Source of the DNA: Centropus unirufus
Lineage: Eukaryota > Chordata > Aves > Cuculiformes > Centropidae
Assembly: GCA_013397695.1 (NCBI GenBank)
Contig: VYZI01000351.1
Location: forward strand, 3,057 to 67,056
DNA: 64,000 nt
Reading direction: 5' to 3'
The position numbers and the translations under genes are program-made. Each line of letters starts with the position of its first letter. The stretch's first letter is position 1. Below the pieces are notes generated by a model. It ran no database searches. It had not been told where the DNA came from and saw nothing but the letters and a program-made list of their open reading frames with translations. Of this stretch, positions 46,001-55,600 are shown one piece after another.

Positions 46001-48525
46001 CTTGTGATAGTAAACTGCTCAGATACCACGGCAGGCACCGACTTCAACATTACACCTCCTGAAAACAATCTTTAAATTACTTTCATCTTTCCCTGTCAGG
46101 GCGGCCACACTGCCTTAAAATGCTGAAAAGCACTCCACAACCACCAGCTATCACAAGGGAAAGAAAATCAGCAAAATGAACTAATAAGCTCCAAAAGAAC
46201 AACCAGCACTGTCCAAAAAGCCCAAGACATTATGAAAGGTAGTCTCCAACAGAAAAAAAAGGGGTTTTAGAGGAAAGAAGTTATAGTTCTTCCGAAAGTC
46301 TGTCCCTGTTTATTCATAACCATTAAGTCAATGGAAAATAATGATAACAAGTTGTTCAACATGTCCTATTCAATTTCCTTCTTCTCTAAGCTTTTTAATA
46401 CAAAGCAAATTCTTTCCACTCCAGTTTGTGTCAGAAAAACTTAACAAAATGACAAGTTTCCTTGGGGGGAAGAGAGGGAATGGAAGAAACAGGCTCGCTG
46501 AAGCACTGTAAGAAAAATGCCAGGAAACAAGAAGCACATGGTGCAGATACACAAGACACTTCCAAGGAAAGTGCAATTCTTGCATGACTGTTGCTGGCAA
46601 CCAGAGCTAATGTGGCTCTTCAAGAGCTGAAGACTTCATGTATGGCTTACAATATCACAGCTTTCTATCCAAATTTATTTTTATCTTTTCACGCAAAAAC
46701 CAAAATGCATAGCACTTTAAGCAAAAATGCAGGCATACTCTTGATATAACTGGAAGCCAAAATGCTCTCTCCTTGAGTCATATTTGGGGCCAATTTTAAG
46801 CTAGCAGGTTGATACTGTCAGGTCAAGCATAATATTTGCTCAGTGAGACCTTCAGAATTCTTGGAAAATTTATTTTGATCTTGTAAGTCTAATTTTAAAG
46901 ACAAAATAAAGCATTGCTTTTGTTAATTTACTTCAAGGGAACAACATGGCAGTGGTCACCTTGTGGAAGGGTGCTCTGTTTAAAGGCAAACAGGAAGGAG
47001 CAGAAAAGCCATTCTAAATCTTAATCCCTAAGAAACAAGAGCAACTGGCAGCTGGATCAGAAGTGCTGATAAACTATTCTCATTTGTTCTGTTCTTTCGC
47101 CTCCCTTTCCTTCCAGTCTGTAGGGAACAGCAGGTACTTAAGAGTTGATTGAAGAAATCAGATACAAGCCTGACAGTTGAGAAAGTAAAGCTTCATTTTC
47201 TGAGGTGGTGAATGCTGGGAACAGGCACAATAGAGGGCAAAATCAGCTAAAGATGCAGCAAAAAGCATGGATACACGTTAGAGCCTATTGTCTATAGTCT
47301 TTATAATCCTCAGGACTGATGGTTACACTATTTCTATAGGACACACAGATGAACAAATAAGGATCAAGAGATCCCTCTTAATTAGAAAAGTAAGATTTGA
47401 TTCAGATGAAGTAAGTCAGAATTAAAACCTACCCAATGTGTATTTTTATATATGCTGTGATCACCTGTCCTCCTCGCAGGGGTTGTTTCAGAGAACAGGC
47501 ACTAGGAGATCTGGTACAAAGTAGAGGCATCAGTAACTTCAACCCATGTCAACACTTAAAGCTTCGCAAATTGTGTTCCTCTGACCTGTGCTGGGACCAA
47601 AGCACACTGCGAAAACAGAGAGGGACCCTGGTTTTCTTGCTAGGCTGCACTACATTATTCACTTGCACAAAGAGAAAGAAAACATCACAGAAGTCTTATT
47701 GAGCATAACACCACGGAGCTGTCTTGAAGTGGGACTCCTCAGTGATGAATTAGTCACTACAGGAGCTGGCAAGTTCATTGTACTTTAATTGCTGTCACTG
47801 CAACGGCAGGGTTAATACCTGGCATGACAGCTGATCTTTTGAAAGTCTATGATTATGCTCTCAGAACCAACAAAGGTGTTTTTGTTAGAATTACAGAGTT
47901 TCAGCATGTCTTCCCATCTGTCAGTTAACTTCTCAAACACAGGGGTCCCAATCTGCACCACTTATGATATGGTTTGTTTCATTTCTATGCATCCTCTTTG
48001 CATTACGCTAACACAGTTATAACTCAGGAATTTTGGTCATGAAGCTCAGCTCTGTAAAAAAAATGGCAAAATCAACATTCAGTGAGGAAGTTTTTTCAGG
48101 CCCCAGAACGAGGTGCAACTTGAGTCAGTCCTGACCCATGGAGCTTCAGTAACATTCCTTCAACCCCCCCCAGACAGCAATATTAGCACAGCTTTTATTT
48201 GAAGCCACATGCTCAGCGTTTGCCTTTGCAACCAGACTTGTTTCACACCTGTGTTAATGCAGGAACCTTTCCTCACCTTTAACGTGGCAGCCAAGCTGGC
48301 CATGTGTTCATTCAGAGTGCTCTCCGACTCCTTGTAAGTCAGGCAGGTGAACTGATATTCCTCTGGATCAAAGGCATCTGCTCCCTGCTGCTCCACATCG
48401 TTAGCTACCCCATCATAATAATCCTCAATATCCCCAGGATCCTCATCCTCTTCTTCCTCCTCGCAATTAGGGTCATAATCCTCTTCGTTGCTGTCAGAGC
48501 CCTGGCTGTTCATGTCCACGGACAT
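22041..48525 (-). CDS. ARIH2: E3 ubiquitin ligase ARIH2 (Ariadne-2/TRIAD1), 14 coding exons
   Basis: Coding exons in transcript order: 48525-48277, 35501-35434, 33402-33339, 31336-31189, 30399-30278, 29403-29294, 28387-28270, 26840-26790, 26695-26674, 25146-24995, 23935-23792, 23453-23385, 22452-22369, 22112-22041. All phases agree and give 490 aa (human about 493). ARIH2 is an RBR-type ligase that takes ubiquitin from UBE2L3 onto a catalytic cysteine and works with neddylated CUL5 complexes (family knowledge). Visible features: an acidic N-terminus (first 50 residues), RING1 starting at C136-x-x-C139, the IBR domain, RING2 from C294 with the active-site cysteine C307 in NGGCNHM (human C310), and a C-terminal Ariadne helical domain ending LLKDFHDT. 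The start codon has A at -3. Exon 9 is only 22 nt. The exon before the start codon begins at 48623, after an AG acceptor, so the first exon is non-coding. Confidence 0.97.
26674..26695 (-). CDS. ARIH2: 22-nt microexon of ARIH2 inside RING2
   Basis: The exon is bounded by TTTTTCAG and GTAAGTAG. It encodes Q311-H317 plus the first base of the next codon and supplies zinc ligands C312 and C315. The 5' neighbour exon (51 nt) carries the catalytic cysteine C307. Skipping the 22 nt would shift the frame and destroy RING2. Confidence 0.92.
30440..30560 (-). mobile_element. Short CR1 3' end next to ARIH2 exon 5
   Basis: ATAGAATCATAGAATGATTT followed by GGGTTGGAAGGGACCTTAAA is a reversed CR1 3' end. 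In ARIH2 sense it ends only about 40 nt before the exon 5 acceptor. Confidence 0.9.
31535..31636 (+). mobile_element. Short CR1 3' end in ARIH2 intron
   Basis: GTCTGGTGGGAGGTGTCCCT through AAGGTCCCTTCCAACCC to CTATGATTCTATGA is a plus-oriented CR1 tail. It lies in the intron between exons 3 and 4. Confidence 0.9.
31637..33338 (-). other. ARIH2 intron between exons 3 and 4
   Basis: Beyond the CR1 tail this stretch shows no recognised element or coding exon. Confidence 0.6.
33403..35433 (-). other. ARIH2 intron between exons 2 and 3
   Basis: The intron contains one CR1 fragment (34086-34440). Nothing else was recognised. Confidence 0.6.
34086..34440 (-). mobile_element. CR1 LINE 3' fragment
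   Basis: It starts CCATAGAATGGTTTGGG (reversed tail, partly eroded) and continues through CCAGACCAGGCTGCTCAAGG and TCTAAATCTTCCCCTCTTCA to about 34440. Confidence 0.88.
35502..48276 (-). other. ARIH2 large intron after the first coding exon (12.8 kb)
   Basis: This is the largest intron in the window. It holds one sizeable CR1 copy (43197-43760), A-rich runs (for example 41319-41330) and a short ATGCATAT repeat near 39711. Open frames of up to 130 codons are present on both strands, but none has recognisable motifs or splice support. Confidence 0.6.
43197..43760 (-). mobile_element. CR1 LINE fragment with the end of ORF2
   Basis: A reversed CR1 with tail CATAGAATCACAGAATCACC. On the minus strand a frame still reads remnants of the ORF2 C-terminus: [16 protein letters not shown], then [20 protein letters not shown] and GDLITAY. 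It is the longest CR1 piece here and is 5'-truncated, like most genomic CR1 copies. Confidence 0.92.
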
Positions 48526-48623
48526 CTTAGTGCCTTGTCAAACTGCAGACCAGGAAAGCAACGGCAGCTTCTTTTTCTCCTCCAAACTTTATCGTTCTTT
48601 TGATTTCATCTGAGCTCTGTCTC
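48526..48623 (-). other. ARIH2: ARIH2 5' UTR part of exon 2
   Basis: The start codon exon continues upstream to an acceptor (CCTTTAG) at 48624-48630, so the first 98 nt of this exon are 5' UTR. It pairs in a plausible way with the donor at 51969. Confidence 0.7.
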
Positions 48624-51600
48624 CTAAAGGGGGAAAAACAATGTTTTCTGTTGCCTAAGAAATTGTAAGAGAGGCCACATCAGCAGCATACAGGTGATCA
48701 AACAGCCAGGGACGGAACAACCCAAGGGCCCAGCTGAAGAAGGTTCTGCTGTGCACGTCCCAGGTGTGGCTTCACTGTGACTCTTGCAGGTGCACAGCCA
48801 GGTCTCACAAGCAAAGTCTAAAACCACAGAGGTTGGTTTATTACACTGCATCCTCCCCCCAGGAGGCAATGAGAGCTCCAGCTCAGCCCCTGGGACTTAT
48901 GCCATGTGGAAGGTGGCACCATAACCTTCACAAGAGATCTTTGCAGGGATACAACTGGATTTATAACATCAAGTTATTACCAACACGACATCAATTGCAA
49001 CAACAGGAAAAAAACCAACAAACCCTTAACTACGACCACCATAGCCAGAAAGGCAACCTGTGATACCCCATACAAGTCCGAATTGCTTCAGAACCACAGC
49101 CACTACGTGGGAGTTTGGAGAACAAGACTAGCGAAACCGATCTCTCACACCCAATTTAACAGACTTTGGTCCTGGCTCAAAAGAAACGGTGAAATTAGTT
49201 AATCCCTTCAAGGAGGTTCCGCTGCATGTGGTGTTTCTTGGGCCTAACATCTAGGGGGGGGGGGGGGGGGGGGAATAAAATAAATTCTCTCATTGTGTTG
49301 CCTTCTCTGTGAACACTTATTACCTTCTGAGTGTAGACATTTATGCCCAAGTGTTGACAATTGCTACTCAAGAATAATCAGAACAGCCAATTGGTTTTTT
49401 TTTTTTTTTAGATTCTCACTGGTATGGGGAAATCAACATATTTGACTTTACTGATCAGAACTACAAAGCTTCTCCTTGCATCACAAAACCAACTTAAATC
49501 TAAGAGGTTCATCAGTAGAGCACAATCAACCCCGAGTTAGGGTCATCTCATATTTAGTCACACATGAAAAATAATTTAGTTTGAAGAGAGACTGTATTAA
49601 ACACAAAAGACTTAAAACAATGCTGCAACCAAATTTTACATAGAAAAATATATACATAAAATCAAAGCTATGTTCTCCACAAGCAGCATGTACCTTCCTT
49701 ACACCTTTGCATTTGGCATCACCTTGTTGTTAGCTCTGTTACTGAAGTATATTCCCACAGTATCACAATTTATAGCTGCTGGGGAAAACATAATGAAGCT
49801 TTGGAAATCCCAACTCCAAAGCACAGGAAATCTCAACTATAAATTTTCATTATTCTTCCTCAAGTTGCTTGCTTTCTGTTTCCAATAACCTGACCAGGCA
49901 GCACAGAGGAAGAGATGTGCTGTACAATTAATTTGAAGAGCTGCAATGATTCCAGCAGAGACAGACCTCCAGTGAGAGGACAAAGGCTAGGAACTAATCA
50001 TATTATCCCCTGAATTCTGGTATCCATTCCTTTAATTTTCCTCTTGATTTCTTAGCCATCGCACAGGAGCACACAAATATCCTGCAGCTCTGCTTCCCAT
50101 AGAACTTTGGTGGAACAGAGGCACTGCCTCTGCATGTTAGGAGACAGATGTGAAAGCTGATTTGACAGACAAAAGGCAAACCAATACTGTCCCTTCTTAG
50201 ACCCTGCTTAAAGTTAATGATTCAGTTCTGGGCTTAACCTGTATTGACACTGACCTCTCGAATAAAAGTAGTAATGGATTTTTACTAGTTATACCTTACA
50301 TTAAAGGAATAACTTATTTGAGGACCTAAAGCACCCTGAGCTTTCCTACAGAGATATCAACAGCTCAGCAGCGACTGCTTCTTTCAGCCAACCTCAGAGC
50401 ACCACAGAGACAGAAAAAAAACCCCAGACACTAAGCGGGGTTTAGAGATACAAGTAGGTTAATGGGCCCAGCCTGTACCTCAGCAGTTACCCCCCCATGC
50501 TGGGAGGAGGCTCGGGGCAGTGCAGAGCCACTTCTCTGTGCCACTAAAACACCCGTGGGCAAAGCAAAGTAAGGTGCTAGGAAAACGAGGGGCAGAATTC
50601 ACTTCACACAATGCTCAGCCTAAGACAGAACCCACATAATACTCCATAACACTACTTTTTAAGACAATAAAGATGTTAAGCTAAAAAAAAAAAAAAGAGG
50701 GTAAACCCCTTCTAAATAGTATTTAAATAATTGCCACAATTCCCCAAATCAGATTATAAATGTTTAAACCATGCTTAGATCACTTTCCTACCCAAGAGAG
50801 GATGAGGCCTTTCATTTACCACCTTTATCCAAGATACTCCATCTTCCCTCAGGTGCAGTTTAACCCCTCTTCCTCCAGACTCCTTGCAGCTCAGAAACAG
50901 CCATCCCCATGCTCTGCTGCCTCATATCTCACCCCACTGCCCCTGTGGGATTTCCCTAATAAGTCTTTCGGAGGACACATCTACTTTTTGTGATGATATT
51001 TCACAGACATTTGAGATGGCTTTATCCTCTCTCACCTCTTTATTGATAACTCCAAAACGGAGAAAGTCTAACTCGAGTCTGACTCCTGAGCTACTTCTCC
51101 ATGCAGACTTTTAATGGCCCGATTCTCTTTCTCTGAGGCCACCTACAACCCCACCTCCCCCCTGGCTATCGGTGTTAATCACATCTTTGTCTGTGTCACT
51201 CAACCCTGGAATCCGTGGATCAGCCTCAGTGCTTCCTCACACACGCAGACCTCGCCCTTTCCCTCTCCACTGTTTTTTGGTGGGGTTTTTTCCATCCCAA
51301 GAGCGAGAAACTAGAACAACCTCCCCCATCCTCTTCACCACAGATGACTCTGCAGGGACCTCCTTGCAGCCATATCGCACCCACCGCCCCCCGTGACTCC
51401 GCACCTCCCACTTCCCTGTCTTTGTTCAGACTATCACGACTGCCTCGTTCTTCCCAGCTCATCTAATCCATTCCATTCCCGTCCTTTCCGATCCACCATC
51501 GCTCTGAACAAGGTTCTTTGATCCATACGCACGAGTCTTTCTCCCACAGGAACTCCGGGCAGCAAGGCACCCGGTCCATTTAAACCGCATCAAGTCCTTT

Positions 51601-51969
51601 GCTTTCGAATTGAGTGCAAGGCTAAATCCCGCGCTCGTCCCGCACAGCCAGGCACCGCATCCTTGCGGGAGGAAAGCCCGGGAATAGGAGGGAGAGAAGG
51701 GAGCCGCGGGGGGGCAGAGCCCGAAGGCGGTGGGCGAGGAGGGAGCCCAGGCAGGCCCCGCTCGCAGCCCGCACCGGTCCCGGCTGGGGAGCTCCGGGCC
51801 GAATCCTCCGGGCCGAAGTTGGGGAGAGGCGGCACCGCCTCCCTCACGCCGGGCTCGCCCCGCCCCAGGCCGCTTCTCCACGGCGGGACACGGGCCCGGC
51901 GGCGCCCACCGGCTCGGCCGCCCCCGGGAGCCTCCACCGTCCCCCCCCCACCGCCGGCCCCGCACTCAC
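48624..51969 (-). other. ARIH2 5' UTR intron
   Basis: Intron between the non-coding first exon and the start codon exon. It includes a 20-nt poly-G run (49254-49273) and a poly-T run (about 49396-49410). No other feature was recognised. Confidence 0.6.
49254..49273. repeat. Poly-G homopolymer, 20 nt
   Basis: Twenty consecutive G on the plus strand, followed by AATAAAATAAA. Pure G runs this long are rare, and the stated length may be affected by sequencing error. Confidence 0.8.
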
Positions 51970-52062
51970 CGGGCGCCGAGGAGCGCGGGGGAGACGGGGA
52001 GCGGCGCGCCGGGCTCCTCCTGCCGGGGCGCCACTGCCTGTGCGCCGGAAGCACCGGCCTCC
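51970..52062 (-). other. ARIH2: ARIH2 non-coding exon 1 (5' end approximate)
   Basis: A strong donor (CCCG followed by GTGAGTGCGG on the minus strand, GT at 51969-51968) sits in the CpG island just inside the CRE/ETS cluster. The 5' boundary is estimated from the promoter motifs, not seen directly. Confidence 0.55.
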
Positions 52063-52083
52063 GCATGACGTCACTTCCGCCGG
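52044..52083. promoter_or_regulatory. CRE and ETS core of the ARIH2-SLC25A20 bidirectional promoter
   Basis: TGACGTCA (52066-52073) is a perfect cAMP-response element. It runs straight into CACTTCCG, an ETS/GABPA site on the minus strand, and CCGGAAGC (about 52045-52052) is a second ETS site. CRE plus ETS in a CpG island is typical of TATA-less housekeeping promoters. It lies between the divergent ARIH2 first exon and the SLC25A20 start codon 540 bp away. Confidence 0.65.
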
Positions 52084-52183
52084 GTGGGCTCGCGGCCGCC
52101 GCCGGGCCGAACCACTGCACTGGGCAGGGGGGTGGTGGTGCTGGTGTGTGGAAGAGCCAAACCACTGTGCCGGGCGGGGAGGG

Positions 52184-52405
52184 GAACAGCGGGGAGCCGG
52201 GAACAGCGCGAAGGGGGGTGGAACAGAGGGGGAGAACAGCGCGGAGGGGAAGACGGGGGGAAAGAATAGCGCGGAGGGGGGAACAGTGGAGGGGGGTGGA
52301 GAACAGCCGGGCCTGTGAGCTGTGCAGGGGGGGGGACAGCCAGGGGCGGAACAGCCGGACGCTGCGCTGGGCCGGGGGGGAACAGCCCGGGGGACGGAAC
52401 AGCCG
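52184..52405. repeat. Degenerate GAACAGC repeat array in a G-rich setting upstream of SLC25A20
   Basis: About eleven GGAACAGC-like units occur in 220 bp, near 52184, 52201, 52221, 52234, 52265, 52281, 52301, 52336, 52349, 52380 and 52397. They are separated by variable G-runs of 3-9. The spacing is irregular (13-35 bp), so this is an eroded minisatellite rather than a clean tandem array. Confidence 0.75.
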
Positions 52406-52622
52406 CACCGGTTCCGGGGGGGGGGGAAGCACCGGGTCGGCCCCCGCAGGCCTCGCCTGATGGCGGCGCCCGGCCCGGCGGCACGGGAGGAGCCGCCCGC
52501 CCCCGCCGCGTCCCGGCGTGCCGCGCGGCCCCGCTCTGGGGTAAAGGTCGCGGGGCGGAGGGGGCGGCACTGCCTCGGCGGGGACGCAGCGCCCCGGCCC
52601 CGCGCTTCGCCCCGCCGCCACC

Positions 52623-55600
52623 ATGGCGGAGCAGCCGCAGCCCATCAGCCCCGTCAAGAACTTCTTCGCCGGCGGCTTCGGCGGCGTCTGCCTGGTGTTC
52701 GTGGGGCACCCGCTGGACACCATCAAGGTGAGGCGGCGGCGGGGACGAGGAGGCGGGCGCCGCGCGGTGTGGGGAGGACTACGCTTCCCGGCAGGCCTTG
52801 CGCGGGGTGTGGCGGGGCGGGGACTACAGTTCCCAGCGTGCACCGCGCGCGGCCCGGCCATGCGCTGGGCGCCCTCTGGCGGCGGGGCCGGTTTACCGTC
52901 GCCTGGGCCGTGCGGGGCGGGGGGCAGCCCTGGGCCGCGTGGAGGCCAGCGGTGGCCCCGGGGCGAGGTACGGTGGGCAATTCCGAGCCCAGCAGGAGAG
53001 CACAGCCACCCGCGGAGCGCACAAGGGAGCTGGGCACAGCACTAGTGCTAGGGTGGGGTCGTTCTCCTGGCGGTGTCGCAGCCGTTTCTTTGGTTAAATG
53101 TGTTCACAGAAGCATGGAATGGTTTGGGTTGGAAGGGACCTTAAGGATCACCCAGTTCCAAGCCCCCCTGCACGGGCGGGGACTCCTCCCGCTGGATCAG
53201 GGGGCTCAAAGTCACATCCACGCTGGCCTTGAACAGCCCCAGGGATGGGGCAGCCCCTGTCTCCCCACCCTCACAGGAAAACATTTCTTGCTTATATCTA
53301 ATCTAAATCTCCCCTTTTCCAGCTTACAAGTATTCCCCCTCGTCCTATCACTCCACCCTACGTTAAATACATTAAAATTCAATCTCTTCTTTCCTTCAGA
53401 GGGCTGGGAATCTCTCTCCCTACACTGTAAAGCCTGGTCACCTAACTCCATAACAGTCACATAGAGGCATGCTTTGAATCAAGGCTGAGTTGGGAAGAGT
53501 TAATAAAATACCATTTTCCTGTCCTCTCTTACCAGGTCAGACTGCAAACCCAGCCCAAGCCACAGCCTGGTCAGCCTCCACTCTATTCTGGGACCTTTGA
53601 CTGCTTCAAAAAGACTCTTGTTGGAGAGGTACTGTGTTAGCCAGGCATCTGCCATGCCTGCCAGAAATATCAGTTGTTCCTGTACGTCGCAGGAATGGAA
53701 TCATGTGGGAATGTTGTCCCTTGGAGACAATTCTTTGGTTATCGCTTGAATGGATTCTAACTGAAATTTTTTTATCAGATTACCAAACTTGAGGAATGCT
53801 TAGCATCCACCCGCTCGAGGTGCACGGCTCTTTGCTTAAGAAATGCTTTTGGTTCAAAATATCCTGACATTAATATCCGAAGTTATTGACTGGAGTGAAT
53901 GTTGGCAGTTGTTTGCTGGCTTTGGCTTTGTTTTACTCGATGGTATTTGGCCTTGTCTCTGGAAATCCTAAAATAGGCAATGAATTTTTTTTTATACAAG
54001 CGGTACTGCCTTCTTCTGTGATGTATTGTGCCATCTCTGAGGGGGCAGAGAAGCACTAGCTTGAATTAATAGATTTGTCAGATTTTTTTTGAGAACAGAG
54101 GATCAATTATAGTGGTTTTGTTCAATTCTCTTCAGAAGGTGGGCGCTGATTTTCACTCCTCTGACTGAACTACAGCTTATTTTCTTTTCAGGAAAGCATG
54201 CAGTCTTGGTTTAAAGACTAAGTGACGTAAAATCTGTTTTTCTGCTGTGTAAGTTTTCCCTGGAGCTCTCCACCACTTGGAAACAAAGGCTGTAAAGCTG
54301 AACTGTTTGTTTGCAAGTCTGAAGTCTAATTTCTACCCACTGGATCTTGTTAGGTAGCTCCCTGTTAAATGAAAGATCTGTCTCATATCTGAAATCTAAT
54401 TTCATAGAGTATTAACAGGTTGTTATGCAACCAAAGTAAATCTTGCTTTCCTGGTCTCTCCCACAAAACACTGAAATGCTTTGCTGGCTTTGGATCCCTT
54501 GTGGTTTTTAACACCCCTGCTGAAGCACGGACGTCAGAGCTGAACCATAATAATAGCTTTGTGCTGTGAAGTTCAAAAGTAATGCTGCCTCTCTACTCCT
54601 ACTCAATACTCTTCACTTTCTATAAGGAAAGCTATTAAAGCTCTCTGCCAAGGCCTTTTGTTTCGTGCTGCTCGCGGGGAGACTGAGCGGGAGTGTCTGA
54701 TCTTTGTCAGCCAGATAACATTTCATTAGAGTCAGTTGTGCCTGGGAGTGTACAGACGCATACTGGGATTCACTGATGGATTGGGAGGGGAAGGAAGACC
54801 AGCAAATATTTAATTTGTGCATCTGGGCTTTATCTGGAAAGATAACTCTCCTTTTTATTAGAAAACATTCAGTTCAAAGGCAAGATAAATGAAATAAATG
54901 TTCCTGCTGGGGTCTGCATTAGAATTTTTCCATGTGTGTTGTCTGAAGAAGGGAAACATCAGGAATGTAAAGTTGTCTGGTGAAGAAGTTTTGACTTGGG
55001 GAAGGAAGGGAAAAATAATTTGCTCCTGAGTGCCTTCCAGAGTGAGTTCACGTGAGGAGTGAAGTAGTTTGAGTTAGTCCCCCTGGCTCTTCCTCTATCT
55101 AGTGAGTATGGATTTGGCTCGGTGTCAAGATTCCACACTGCTGCCTTGGGTGACTTATTAATAACGCACGTGTGCGTTTTTGTGTGTATCTGAGAGAGAA
55201 GACTTCAATCTATTAGGACTATTATTCAGTTGGCTTTTACCTTGATATTTTCATACTTGAGATGCAAGGAATGGATCAGCAGTGCTGGAACAGAGGTGTG
55301 TAAGTGGTACCAGTGTTTTTTAGGAAGCTTTCCTCTGCCACAGGCCCCAAATGAGCAATAGACCCCATTACTCCTCTGATGAGTTTAACTGTCTGACTGA
55401 TATTGTAGCTTTTTGCTTCTCAATAAGTTGAAATGTGTGCGAAGTCTGGGCAAAACATTGTAATTCCTGTGATTACGTTTCTTGCAGGGAGTCCGAGGCT
55501 TATATAAAGGGATGGCAGCTCCTATTATTGGGGTGACACCCATGTTTGCTGTGTGCTTCTTTGGATTTGGCCTGGGAAAAAGACTCCAACAGAGAAAGCC

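Noticed and set aside
51590..52861. 423-codon and other long frames in the ARIH2-SLC25A20 promoter
   Set aside because: They are low-complexity Pro/Arg/Gly/Ser frames produced by GC-rich DNA lacking stop codons. They cross exon 1 of SLC25A20 and have no motif.
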